Part shown: one piece after another, positions 22,561 to 34,267 of the stretch
Numbering within the stretch: position 1 is the stretch's first letter
How the letters are laid out: every line of letters starts with the position of its first letter
Assembly: GCF_023159225.1 (NCBI RefSeq)
Contig: NC_063171.1
Span: 2,337,501 to 2,401,500 of the forward strand
Origin: Perognathus longimembris pacificus
Lineage: Eukaryota; Chordata; Mammalia; Rodentia; Heteromyidae
Length of the DNA: 64,000 nt
Direction: 5' to 3'
Program-made: the position numbers and the translations under genes
Notes under the pieces: model-generated
The model's input: the letters and a program-made list of their open reading frames with translations, nothing else
Database searches by the model: none
What the model was told of the DNA's origin: nothing

Positions 22561-23429
22561 CAGTGCTCTGTCTGTGAAAAGCGAACTCATGCAAGACATA
22601 GGCTCTGATTTCCTATTGAGTGGCTACATTAAGATAGTCAAGGATGAGAAGAGACCTAAACCACGATATTAATTCATCTTCTGCCAACATATATTGGAGT
22701 TGTTCAGCTGGTCATCTTTCTGCTGAAGTTACATTGAAGGCACCTGCAAGGCTGCTTTTCTTTGTGCCTCTCCCTGTTTGTAACAATTCTTATTTTAATC
22801 CCAGGCTTCTACACTTTTTTCTTACCCATCCTAACACCTCTATCAATAGTGTTAAAAAGAAGGATGAAGGGAAAGGAGGGAGCAAAGAGAAGTAAAAGAC
22901 ACCAAAATTGCCCTATTTTGAGTATACTGACTGCACTTAATTTTTTCATAAGGAAAAAGATTGTGTTTTTTTTTTAATTTTCCACCTTACATATGACTGT
23001 AATACATTAGGGCCTATAGTACTTAGACAGTGTTTGGCAGGGAGTGTTCAGGGTGCTAATGTTAGTCACACTGAAGAATCTCTGCAATCACATTGCATCA
23101 TCTTCTTCCTATCAGTGGTTCCAGCAGGAAATCCTGTCCAGGAAAACCACCCATCACTGTTAGTCTCTAAAGTTTTTTTTTTTTTTTTTTATGGTGGAAG
23201 AGGATTCCTTTCCCCACTGCTAGGCTCAGCTGTAACTGCCTAAGACCAATGAAGATCCTTACTGTCCTGCACGTTATTCCAAAGATATCCATGCATGAGT
23301 GTGTATGACTGGGTCAGAAGGCTGCAGCATAAGTGTGGATGACCAGGGTCATGCCCAATTTGTCACATTGTCATCATCATCATCCACACTCCACACTCTC
23401 TATGGGCTGCTAACATTTCCCTAACAGGT
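22561..23429. other. Unique sequence
   Basis: Contains a T20 run near 23173-23192 without an attached retroelement. The frame at 22644-22895 has no recognised domain. Confidence 0.4.
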
Positions 23430-23730
23430 GACTAGCATAATGGGATTTATTGTCTAGGAATTCTGGAGACTGGATCAAGGTGATGGATGGTTTTGCCTGC
23501 AGGCTCTCTTTAGCTTGCTGAAGACCACTTTATCCCAATGTATTTGCATGTTTACTCTGTATAACTATGTCCAAAGTTCTTATTTCTTTATCAGTTATAT
23601 TAAATAAAGATCTACCCTATTGCTTCTCTTTACTATTATTACCCTTTCAAGGTCTCTGTCTCCAAATATGGTCACATTCTGACATACTGGAGTTAAGCCT
23701 TCAATGAATTTGGGGACACAACATGGTAAT
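23430..23730 (+). repeat. Ancient mammalian interspersed repeat, family not named
   Basis: 'tttattgtctaggaattctggagactgg', 'atcaaggtgatgg' and 'tctctgtctccaaatatggtcacattctgacatactggagttaagccttcaatgaatttggggacacaa' appear in the order of a well-known ancient repeat ('cacagttctggaggctgg... ctccaaatacagtcacattctgaggtactgg'). I cannot assign the family name from memory. Confidence 0.6.
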
Positions 23731-23817
23731 CTGCTCTTTCTAGTCACATGGCAATTTCTAAGGCTATTTATTTCTGCCAGCTGACTTTGCTAAGAAAGAT
23801 CTAGACTAATCAGGAAA

Positions 23818-23876
23818 GAGAGAAGGAAAGGGAGAGAGAGAGAGACAGGGAGAGAGAGAGAGGGAGAGAGAGAGAC
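23818..23876. repeat. (GA)n microsatellite
   Basis: GA/GGGA units over about 59 bp. Confidence 0.9.
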
Positions 23877-24778
23877 GCTTCCCTTCATATGGTGACATTG
23901 GTTCTGCAAATGTACATTATTCTATTTTCTTTCCAATAGCCTGAGCAATCACCTACATTATTTTAAAACATAACAGTGTCCCATTCATCTCCAACAATTA
24001 GCTATTGGGAGGCTATAACAGGAAAAGGTGACCTATTTTACATCATTTTGCTATCCTATGATGTGAGGAAACCAAATGGCCAGCATTCTGGGAGAATACA
24101 AAATCAAGAACTCCAACCCCTAGGAAGACGTAGTGAGATCGGGTATGACTATTTTAATCAGCAGTGAAGGGAAAATGCTTATACCTCTAATGAGATGCTG
24201 TTTCTGTGTCGTACAAGCTGTCACCATTGAAGCATTCCTGCCTGGCACCTATGCCCCTGGGCACACTTGTCCAGTCTCCACAAGAACAGTATTGACTGAG
24301 CAGGACAGTAGCTTTGGAGATGAAATTCAGGTTCATAAAATTTCCCAGTCTATTATTTCCAGTTACTGAAATGTACTCATTTTAAACATATTGAAGAGAA
24401 AAAATTCAGTTCTTATTGAAGTAAGATTAAAAAGTAAGAAATTGCTTGTGTAAGGGCTCCATTATCATAGCTAAAAGGAAAAGAAATCAATATCCTTGCT
24501 CTCTGTCCCCTGTGGCATTCTATGACTTACAAATCTTAGTCTGAAAGTATAAAAGTATTGCATATTAACTCTTGTTGATTATTAGGAATAAAATAATGGA
24601 AACAAAATGTTGTATTTTATATCCATAATTTCCTTTCATAGAGTGCTGTCATATCGTTTTAGAGAGAAAGGGCAAAATCAGACCATAATGAAACTATTCA
24701 TTACAACATTCTATTTTCATAGCATCCTTGTTCTCACTACCTTTAATATAAATCAGAACTAAATAAAGTGCTCTTTAA
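23877..24778. other. Unique AT-rich sequence, nothing recognised
   Basis: No signature seen. Confidence 0.4.
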
Positions 24779-24785
24779 ATATATA

Positions 24786-24822
<37 letters not shown>
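24779..24822. repeat. (TA)n microsatellite
   Basis: TA repeat interrupted by TTTATT near its left end. Confidence 0.9.
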
Positions 24823-24824
<2 letters not shown>

Positions 24825-25594
24825 GTTGCTTTAATGTATAAACAGACAAACCCATTCAATTCAATTCAATGAAGCAGGATGGAGCATTAACCTTCTGAGA
24901 GCCAGGGTTCATGACTAAGGATTGATGGAGTGATTCTGGGTTTTATCAAATCACTTAAGCCAAAATGGAGTGAAAGTTAATTGGCTATTTCAAAGTAGAG
25001 ACTGTTTCATGGTTTAAAAAGCATCCGTTTCCATTATCATCAATGCGATAAAAGTAAAGCCATTTTACATTGTTTCTACATGCTTTTATAGTAAAGAAAG
25101 GGAAATACATTAGGTTCTAGAAAGGTACATGGAGATTTTTTCAACATTACTTCTTTGTGGGAAATGTACAAGTTAGGGAAAATTTTAAATTAATGTATCC
25201 CTTTCATGAATTAATACTGTTCTTTAATCATAAGAGAAAATGCAATGAAAGAAGCTAATATTTAATTCTCTTACAAAAGAAAAATAAGAAAAACATAAAG
25301 AAAATAATCTTTTATCTAAGAAACAGACCACATTTTTATTAAGGCAATTATTAAATTTTACCAAGTAATTAATATCAACTTACCACAAAAAAGGAACATT
25401 ACAAAGAAAAGTAGCCTTACAGAGGTAATTCTTGTTCTCACATCAGTCCTATAGCTGCTCATCTACCTGACTACTGTCAACTAAGTTCATTATTTAGTTT
25501 TATGTTTAGAAGGATGTACTATGCAATGTATAAATGTGCATTTGTATTTTCCCTCAAATTAAAGACTAATACATAGCTGTTTTCATTTTTTGTT
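24823..25594. other. Unique AT-rich sequence, nothing recognised
   Basis: No gene or assignable repeat. Confidence 0.4.
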
Positions 25595-25690
25595 TGTTTG
25601 TTTGTTTTTGCAGTACTTAGAACTCAGGGTTTTCCATTTGTTCAGCTTGCTGGCTGAGATGGTGCCTCCCACTCAGGAATTGCTTTTTCC
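25595..25690 (-). repeat. Possible Geo-type SINE remnant
   Basis: A (TTTG)n run followed by 'cagtacttagaactcaggg' resembles the antisense start of a SINE right monomer. The rest is too diverged to confirm. Confidence 0.35.
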
Positions 25691-26739
25691 TGGAGTTGGA
25701 GTATAGTGAACTTTGAAGATCTTCCAGATTGCAGTCCTGAACCACTGGGGCCTGTGTTTACTTTTGTGACTGAATAGTGCATGTAGAAGTATAAGCAGAA
25801 GAAGTACAGGTGTGTGAACGCGCGCATGTACCACATATAGATGGATAGTCAGGAATATAGATTTATCACATTTTGAAGATACCTGCATGGTACCTGTGGG
25901 TGTATTGCTATTTAGTCAATCCTTTACTTGCAGACTTTTAAATTGTTTCCAATCATCATCCCTATAAACAACAGTGCCACATATCCATGTATAAGACCTC
26001 ACATATTAGGTGAGCAAACATGACACAATCTTAGATGTAGACCTGCAGAATCAGGATTTATAAACATTAGTCTTCTGACAAAACTGGATATTTCTCCTTA
26101 GACAAGGGAATTTAGGGCAATTATTAATATTGCTACTTAACTAGGTGGCACCGATATCTAGTCTTTTCAACAATGATTGGTTCAGTCTGTATACTTCCTG
26201 CCCTGAACAGCTAATATGCATTTGTCTGAGAAGGCTTTGTAGGAAACAGGAAGGGGTTTTGTTCTTCTAAGGGAGAGCCAGCATCAGGTATTTTTGTTTT
26301 GGCAGATTTGACAAATCAAAAGGAACCACCTTATTTTGTGTTTTACTTATTTAACCAAAAGAAAAATAAACTTACTTTTATACAATTACAAGGAATTTAT
26401 GGACCCCCCCACATGCCTTTCTGTCATCTGCAATTTTTTAAAGTGATAAATTGATTTATGTTTTATTAAGAAAACCTAGTGCTTTCAATGTCATCTGTAA
26501 TAAAGGTTATTTCTCATTTTGCAATTTGACAATTGCATTTGTGAGGTTTTAATGCACACATTTTATTTGTTTATGTGAGTATTCAAATATACTAACTTTT
26601 TCTTTAGATTTCTAAGCATTATGACATGAAATTTATTCAAAACTATGTCCTACATTTGCTTTGCTAGGCAATTGTTATGTACAACAATTTTAGTATATGT
26701 AGAATTTATTTTAATCTATGAGGAGGATAAAGAATTGCC
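25691..26739. other. Unique sequence
   Basis: 25820-26000 has faint antisense LINE-like words ('aaattgtttccaatcatcatcc'). Nothing else assigned. Confidence 0.35.
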
Positions 26740-26962
26740 AGAAGCTGGTGGCTTATATAATTCTAACTACCCAGGAAATTGAGATCAAAGGATCACTGTC
26801 TCAAGTCAGCCCAAGCAAAGAAGTTCCTAGATTCCTTCTCCAAAATACCCAGTAGAAAATCAGGTTAGAGGCATGGCTCAAGTGGTAGAACACCAGCAGA
26901 GCTATTAAGCTCATCAGGGTGAGGCTCTGAGTTCAAGCCTCAGTACAAACAAACAAACAAAA
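26740..26962 (+). mobile_element. 7SL-like/Geo dimeric SINE, old
   Basis: 'agctggtggcttatataattctaactacccagg' (7SL-like) is followed by 'ggcatggctcaagtggtagaacacc' and 'ctctgagttcaagcctcagtac', with an (ACAA)n tail. Confidence 0.75.
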
Positions 26963-27676
26963 GCTAAGAAGTCAGATTTTGGTGTGATTTTGTATTTTTA
27001 GCCCACTGTTTCAAAAATCTTTATTTTTTAAGTAAATTGACCTAATATGGAAATAACTCCTGTGAAAATGAGGCAAAGTGACATTTTTATTTTTACTTAA
27101 AAGTCATTCTTGTTATCATACTTTTGATGTGTCTACCTCCTATTATTTCATTAGAGTTTCTTTTCAGAAGTCAAGGACATTTTTATTATCATTACTTTCT
27201 TTTTGAAGAAAATTACCTGTGCTTCTGGGTGGTTGTGTTGTTGTTGTTTGGAAATAGAGGTAGATTTATATAATTTGAGATATGTAGTCATCTTTTCCTT
27301 CTGGGTTTCACATTGACCCATTTTATCCAGATATATGAATATGCTATAGAATTCTATTGTTCAGACTTTAATTTACATGTATGCCCTGAGTTAAGATTAT
27401 CATTGGTCTTTTTCATCTTTGTACTTCATTTAATAATAAGACATTTTATTAAAAAGTAAACCTTTATTTTTTTAAGTTAAAGTTTGAATACTCTTTCAAC
27501 AATCCAGAATTACTTAGCAATTTTGGAGTTATCATATAAGGATTTTATAAGGTTAATTTGTGAGCCATATAAGATTCTACTATGCTAGCAGTTCTCTAAG
27601 TTTTATATGTCACAGACTCATTTTCAAGGGGTTGTCAAACAGCTTCTTTCATAGGATGTCTATGGCAACATTCAAG

Positions 27677-27679
<3 letters not shown>
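26963..27679. other. Unique AT-rich sequence, nothing recognised
   Basis: No signature seen. Confidence 0.4.

Positions 27680-27724
<45 letters not shown>
27680..27724. repeat. (GT)n microsatellite
   Basis: About 21 uninterrupted GT units, adjoining a SINE remnant on its right. Confidence 0.92.
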
Positions 27725-27726
<2 letters not shown>

Positions 27727-27850
27727 CATGCTTGTGCCATGGCTTGCACTCAAGACTTGAGTTATAGCTTGGCTTACTTGTTATGCAGGCAAGGTTATGC
27801 TACCATTTGAGCCATAGCTCCATTATGCTTTTTGCTTACTATTTGGGAAC
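27725..27850 (-). repeat. Geo-type SINE monomer, antisense, diverged
   Basis: 'catggcttgcactcaagacttgagtt' and 'atgctaccatttgagccatagctcc' match the antisense right monomer. The adjacent GT run lies where the A-rich/CA tail would be in antisense. Confidence 0.55.
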
Positions 27851-28117
27851 TAGAGTATCACAAATTTGCACAAGCAGACATTTGTTTATCAGTCTTGAAA
27901 CTACACTTTGAGTACTGATACATTATGTGATGATTCAGTAATATAAACTACAAAAATCTCAGTAGCTGATAAGCATAGTTCGTTTTCTTGCTCACATTTC
28001 ATGTTGGTGTGGTTTTTGGACAATCACTGGAACTCTTTTAAGTGTCTTATTTTCCCTATATCTACACTTTCAGTTTTTTTCCACCATAAAAGGAAAACAT
28101 ATTCCATTAAAGCTCCT

Positions 28118-28343
28118 TTTTCTTTTCTTTTTTTTTTGCTAGAACTCAGGACCTGAGTACTGCCTCTGAGCTTTTCTGTTCAAGGCTAGTGGCCACTTTG
28201 CACCACAGCTCCCCTTCTGGTTTTCTAATGGTTAATTGGAGATTATGAACTTTCCTGTCCAGGCTGGCTTCAAACCACAATCCTCAGATCTCAGGCTCCT
28301 GAGTAGCTAGAGTTACAGGCATAAGCCTCCAGCACCCAGATGT
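28118..28343 (-). mobile_element. 7SL-like/Geo dimeric SINE
   Basis: Antisense order: T-run, 'gctagaactcaggacctgag', 'gctcccc', 'ggttaattggagattatgaactttcctgtccaggctgg', 'ctcctgagtagctagagttacaggcataagcc'. Flanks TTAAAGCTCCT (28107-28117) and TTAAAGCTTCT (28344-28354) are a likely TSD with one mismatch. Confidence 0.85.
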
Positions 28344-28446
28344 TTAAAGCTTCTGCTCAGAATAGCTTTTATTCATTTCTCCATATAAGTCACATTCCCA
28401 ATTCTGTTGTCAGTGGAGGTAGAGTAGAGATAAGGCTCAATTGGAA

Positions 28447-28650
28447 GGGCTAGGCACTGTGGTGTATGCCTGTAATTACAGCTAATTAGGAGGTGGAGAG
28501 CAAGAGGATTGGGATTCAAGACAAGGCTGAGCAAAATGTAAGCAAGATCATTTCTCCACCCACAAGCCATGTATGGTAGTGCACATCTGTAATCTCAGCT
28601 ATAAGAAAGAATAAGTGGAAGCCTTGTGTTCTGAGGCTGGTCCTTGGAAA
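28447..28650 (+). repeat. Two adjacent 7SL/B1-like monomers, diverged
   Basis: 28447-28560 ('aggcactgtggtgtatgcctgtaattacagctaattaggaggtgg') and 28566-28650 ('atggtagtgcacatctgtaatctcagctataagaa') each resemble the 5' part of a B1/Alu-like monomer. Confidence 0.55.
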
Positions 28651-28785
28651 GCAGGTGAGATTAACTGAAGAAATAACTAAAGCAGTAAAAGGCTGAAAGC
28701 ATAGTATCCAAACTGCAATATTGCCCCCCAAAAGTTGAAGACAATAACATTGACCAAAAATCATACTGACATACCTGTTAAGAGT

Positions 28786-28797
28786 TGGAAAATTTTT
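28786..28797. repeat. Target-site duplication, 3' side of full-length LINE-1
   Basis: TGGAAAATTTTT, identical to 35620-35631. It lies directly before the antisense poly-A tail. Confidence 0.88.
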
Positions 28798-29273
28798 ATT
28801 TATTTATTTATTTATTTTAATATATTTGTTTATTAATTGAACGCAAATTTTTTGACAAGGTGTTGTGCAAAAAGGGTACAGTTACATAGTAGGGCAGTGT
28901 GTACATTTCTTGTGATATCTTACGCCCTGTTTTTCTTTCTCTTCTCTAGGTCAGGTAGACATATATACAATACACAATGTACCAAGAACATAGACAGTAG
29001 CCACTTGGCCACGCTTAAGAAAGTTCGCCTAGGGCTTTAAATGTAATGTTAATATTAGACCATATATCGACAGTAGTCTTATATGAATGTACATACCTAG
29101 CTTTTGAACTATTGTATTCCCATGAGAGGTCAATTTTTGACCTTTATATGTTGAGTAATTGTTTGGTTTTAGTTACATACTGTTGGGTCGCTGCCCCAAT
29201 CCTGTGGGGAATACTATTTGACAAGCAGTTTTTGTTTCACAGACTTGGTCTCTACTGTCTCTGTCTCCCTTTG
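28798..29273 (-). other. LINE-1 3'UTR and AAATAA-rich tail
   Basis: Follows the ORF2 stop at 29274. The sequence matches the 3'UTR of the 11.3-12.7 kb copy ('aggtcaggtagacatatatacaatacac') and differs clearly from the lineage at 5.4, 17.3, 20.6, 37-41, 47.4 and 50.1 kb. The TAAA array at the end supplies AATAAA words. Confidence 0.85.
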
Positions 29274-32200
29274 TTAATAGTCATATATCAGGGAGATCAT
29301 GCCCCTTTGTTTTCTGTGTTCTAGGCTTGTCTCACTCAACATTATTTGTTCGAGTTCTGACCATTTCCCTGCGAATAACAATATTTCACCATTCCTAATC
29401 GCTATGTGGTATTCCATTGTGTATAGGTACCATATTTTTTGGATCCATTCGTCTGTGGAGGGGCAACTGGGTTGTTTCCATATTTTGGCTACTGTGAATT
29501 GTGCAGCGATAAACATGGAAGTACAAATGTCTTTTTGATATCTTGGGGTTTGCTGTTTAAGATAGATGCCTAGGAGTGATATGGCTGGGTCATAGGGTAG
29601 GTCTATATTGAGCTTTTTGAGAAACCTCCATACTGTTCTCCAAAGTGGTTGTACTAATTTGCACTGCCACCAACAATGGAGAAGGGTTCCTCTTTCCCGA
29701 CACCCACTCCAGCATTTGTTGTTGCCTGAGTTCAGACTATAGGCCATTCTAACTGGGGTGAGGTGGTATCTCAGGGTTGTTTTTATTTGCATTTCCTTTA
29801 CTAGCAGGGATGTTGAGCATTTCCTCATGTGTTTCTTTGCCATTTTTATATCTTCTCTTATGAAGTCTCTCTTTAGCTCCTTGTCCCATTTCCTAATAGG
29901 TTTATTGGGCTTGGAGGGGCTTAGTTTTTTGAATTCTCTGTAGATGACAGATATCAGGCCTTTGTCTGTTGCTGTGCTGGTAAATATCCTTTCCCATAAC
30001 ATTGGCTGTCTTTCTAGTTTGGTGGCTATGTCCTTAGCTGTGCAGAAACTTTTTAATTTGTAGTAGTCCCATTTTTAGAGTCCCTCCCCTATTTGTTGTG
30101 CCCCTGGGACTATATTCAGGAAGTTCCTTCCTGTGCCTATAAGTTCTAGCGTCTTTCCTACTCTGTCCTTCAGTAGTTTCAAGGATTCAGGTCTGATGTT
30201 GAGGTCCTTGATCCATTTTGAGTTGATCTTGGTGCATGGTGATAGGCTTGGGTCTGCTTTGAGTTTTCTACATATGGCTGCCCAGTTTTCCCAGCACCAG
30301 TAGTTGAAGAGGCTATGTTTATTCCATTGTATGTTTTAGCTCCTTTGTCGAATATCAGTTGGCTACAAGAGTGCAGTTTTATTTCTGGGTCTTCAATTCT
30401 AATCCATTGGTATTCCAATCAGTTTTTATACCAATACCATGCTGTTTTTGTTATGATGGCCTTGTAGTAGAGCTTGAAGTCTGGTATTGGGATACCTCCT
30501 GCACTGCTTTTTTTTGCCTAGATTTTCTTTGGCTATTCTAGGTTTTTTGCTGTTCCATATGAATTTATGGATTGGTTTCTCTATTTCAGTGAAGAATGTA
30601 ACTGGGATTTTGATAGGTATTGCATTGAATTTGTATAACAATTTGGGCAATATGGCCATTTTCACTATATTGATTCTGCCTACCCATGAGCATGGGAGGT
30701 CTTTCCATCTCCTTGTGTCTTCTTTGATTTCCCTTATTAGATTTTTATAGTTTTCATTAAACAGGTCCGTCACATCCTTAGTCAAGTTGATCCCCAGGTA
30801 CTTTATTCTTTTTTTGGCTACTGTAAATGGAATTGTTTCCATAATTTCCTTTTCTGTTTGTACATTGCTGGTGTACAGAAAAGCTGCTGACTTTTGTGGA
30901 TTGATTTTGTATCCTGATACTTTGCCAAATGGGTTCATTAGGTGTAGGAGTTTGGGTACTGAGTATTTTGGGTCCTTCCGATATAAGATCATGTCGTCTG
31001 TGAATAGGGATAACTTGATTTTTTCCTTGCTGATGTGGATCCCTTTGATATCCTCCTCTTGCCTTATTGCTATGGCTAGGGATTCCAGCACTATGTTGAA
31101 AAGAAGTGGGGAGAGTGGGCATCCTTGTCTTGTTCCTGAGTTTAGGGGGAATGATTTAAGTTTCTCTCCATTTAATACGATATTAGCAGTTGGTCTGTTG
31201 TATATGGCTTTTATTGTTTTGAGGAATGCTCCATCTATTCCTGTTCTCTCCAAAGCTTTTAATAGGTATGGATGTTGTATTTTGTGAAAGGCTTTTTGGG
31301 CATCAACTGAGATAACAATGTAATTTTTAATTTGAGATCTATTTATGTGGTGAAATACATTGATTGATTTATGGATGTTGAACCATCCTTGTGACTGTGG
31401 GATGAAGCCTACTTGGTCATGATGTATGATTTTCTTGATCAGTTTCTGGATCCTGTTAGCTAATATTTTATTGAGGAGCTTTGCGTCTGTGTTCATTAGT
31501 GATATTGGTCTGTAGTTCTCTTTTTATGTTGGGTCTTTGCCTGGTTTGGGAATGAGTATATTAGCTTCGTAAAATGAGTTTGGGATTTCTCCCTCTGTTT
31601 CTGTTTTGTGGAAGAGTTTGAGGAGTATTGGTATTAGCTCATCACTATCGGTTTTGTAGAATTCGTTGGTGAGTCCATCTGGGCCTGGGCTTTTCTTTGT
31701 TGGGAGGTTCTTGATTACCTCCTGTATCTCACTGTAAGTTACTGGTTTGTTTAGTTGATTTATTTCTTCTTGGTTCAGTTTGGGCAGTTTATACTTCTCT
31801 AGGAATTGACCCATTTCTGTAAAATTATTATTTTTTTGGCTGAGTAGAGGTTTTGGAAATAGCTCCTTATGATTGTTTGAATATCGTGTGTACTTGTTGT
31901 AATTTTTCTGGTTGAGTTCTTGATTTTATGCATATGAGTCTCTTCTTTTTTTTTGTAAGTCTTGCAAGGGGTCGGTCAATTTTTCTTTATTTTCTCAAAG
32001 AACCAGCTTTTAGTCTTATTTATTTGTTGAATGGTCTTTCTATTTTCAACCAGATTTATCTCTTCTTTAATCTTTGTGATCTCTCCCATCCTAGTCGTTT
32101 TATATTCTGTAATTTCTTGTTTCTCCAGTTGTTTTAGTTTCATCGTGAAGTTATTCACCTGCTCTGCTTCCATTCTTTTAATGTGAGTGCTGAGGGCAAT

Positions 32201-33096
32201 GATCTTGCCCCTCAGTACTGCCTTAGCTGTGTCCCATAGGTTTCTTTGTGATGTGTTTTCATTGTCATTGTGGCTTATGAATTCGTTGATTTCATCTTTA
32301 ATTTGGTCTGTGGCCCAAGTGTTGGATAGCAGTGTGGGGTTTAGCCTCCAAGAGTGTGTATAGCCTCTGTGGTATCCTTTGTTGTTGAGGGTTACCTTTA
32401 ATCCACTGTGATCAGATATAATACATGGGATGACGTGAATACTTTTGTATTTGCTGAGGTTCTTTGTGTGGGCTATGACATGGTCTATTTTGGAATATGA
32501 TCCATGGGCTGCTGAAAAGAAGGTGTATTGGGTCTCTGTAGGGTGGAATATTCTATATAGGTCTGTCAGATCCATTTGGGAAATGGTGTTACTTAGGTCC
32601 TCAGCTCCCTTGCTAATCCTCTGGGTGTTGGATCTGTCTCTTGGACAGAGTGGGGTATTAAGGTCACCCACTACGATTGTGTTTGTGTCTATCTTGTTCT
32701 GTAATTCTGTGAGAATTTGCTTGAGATATGTAGGGCCTCTTTTGTTTGGTGAGTATACATTTATCACCGTGATGTCTTGATTCTGGATTTTTCCTTGTAT
32801 TAATATGTAGTGTCCTTCTTTGTCTTTTTGAGTTGATTTTAATGAAAAGTCCAGCTTGTCTGAGATCAGGATGGCTACACCTGACGTTTTGGTGGGTGCA
32901 TTTGCTTGGTAGATTTGCTCCATCCTTTCATTCGGAGCCTGTTTTTGTCCCTTGTTGTAAGGTGGGTCTCTTGTAGACAGCAGATGTCAACTTTTTGTTT
33001 GCGAATCCATTCTGTCAGTCTGCTCCTCTTTATCGGAGAGTTTAAACCATTTATATTTAAAGAGATCAAGGATAAGGGTGTTTTTTCTCCTTCCAT
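29274..33096 (-). pseudogene. LINE-1 ORF2 (endonuclease-reverse transcriptase), disrupted
   Basis: ORF2 encodes the bifunctional LINE-1 enzyme, which nicks target DNA and reverse-transcribes its own RNA there. Endonuclease motifs, in order: LQETHLTTRD (about 32975), VVGDLNTPL, SKIDHVI and ISDHSGL. The reverse transcriptase segment (31496-30426) shows [36 protein letters not shown] and the active-site box as FTDD where FADD is usual. The C-terminal cysteine motif ([18 protein letters not shown]) is complete, and the frame ends at 29274. Breaks: a frame change near 32875-32923, another between 31976 and 31814, an in-frame stop at about 31524, and a frameshift near the T-run at 30508-30516. Further damage lies between 30425 and 30002. 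The start (MEGEKTPLSLISLNINGLN) fits the usual ORF2 N-terminus. Confidence 0.93.
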
Positions 33097-34267
33097 TTAT
33101 TTGTTGGGCTGTTTTTTCCTCTTTTTTTTTCTTGTCTTTAGTGAGCTGTTCTTTCTGTTGGACTTTAGCTATTGTAGTTTCTTTCTGATTCTGTCTGTGT
33201 GTCCTGTACCATCTCTTTGGGTGGGGCTCCCCTCTTAGAATTCGCTGTAGGGCTGGTTTTTTATTCACATACTTCTTTAGCTCCTCTTTGGTGTGGAAAG
33301 ATACGGTTTTCCCTTCGAATGTCAACTCCAATTTTGCTGGATATTTGATCCGAGGTTGCATATTGTTAGCCTTAAGTACTTGGATGGTGTTCTTTCACTC
33401 ACTTCATGCTTGGTAAGTTTGTGTGGATAAGTCAGCTGTTATTCAAATCCTCTTCCCATTGTTGAAAATTTCTTTCTTCGCTTTGGCTGAATTCAGAATT
33501 TGCTCTTTAATCTTGAGATCTGAAGTCTTGAATATTATGTGCCTTGGGGTGGCTTTTCTGGGGTCTAGCCTGCCAGGTGTCCTATAGGCTTCGGTTACCT
33601 GGATGGGGTCCCCTGTGTGATTGGGGAAGTTTTCTGCAATAACTTTATTGAGAACATGTTTAAGCCCTCTGCTCTGCTATTCGGCTTCTCCTTCTTCTAT
33701 TCCAATTATGTGCAGATTATATCTCTTGTCTTTGTCCATTAGTTCCTGGATTAGTCTGCCCTGAAGCTTCACCATTTCTTGGAGTGTGGTCATTTTCTGG
33801 TTGTTGTTGGCTGCTTCATCGTCCAGGCGAGAGATTCTGGATTCCATATGGTCCACTCTTTGTGTTATGGTTTCAATTGCGGAGTTTATGGATGTCAGAG
33901 AGCTATTTATGGTTGTCATATCAGCTCTGATCGTGGAAATTTCTTCCTTCAAAGAGCTGTATTTTAAATCTATTTTTTCATGCATTTCAATTCTCAGGAT
34001 GTTAAGATTTTCTTTAAAGGAGGCTTGCATTGTATCCATTTTTGCTTCCATTTCTTTCTTGGCTTCCTGGGTGTGCTTAAAGATTTCTGCTCTAAACTCA
34101 TGGAATTGTTTTCTTATTTCATTTCTGACCCTTTCCATCATTCCTGTTAACATGGCCTCATTTGCTTTTTTAATCTCCATCTCCTCTTCAGTCGTGCTGC
34201 TTTTTGGAGCTGGCAAGTTGGCTTGCTCTTTGATGAACTGTGTTATGTTTCTTTGTGATTTGCGCAT
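32987..34267 (-). pseudogene. LINE-1 ORF1 (RNA-binding chaperone), nonsense-mutated
   Basis: ORF1p trimerises through a coiled coil and coats LINE-1 RNA. The likely start is the ATG at 34265-34267 (MRKSQRNITQFIKEQ); an upstream in-frame ATG at 34432 lies in the GC-rich leader. A long heptad-type coiled coil (about residues 35-165, e.g. EIRKQFHEFRAEIFKHTQE) is followed by the RNA-binding start RYNLHIIGIEEG. After an in-frame stop at 33677-33679 the same frame continues (HVLNKVIAENFPN, TPRHIIFKTSDLK) to the C-terminal domain (MQPRIKYPAKLELTFEGK). Three more in-frame stops lie at 33443, 33404 and 33395. No frameshift separates these parts. The frame stays open to 32987, overlapping the ORF2 start by 110 nt. 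Confidence 0.9.

Noticed and set aside
23173..23192. T20 run as a retroelement tail
   Set aside because: No SINE, LINE or pseudogene body adjoins it and no TSD was found.
25820..26000. Possible old LINE-1 3' fragment
   Set aside because: Only short scattered words match; not enough to assign as a feature.
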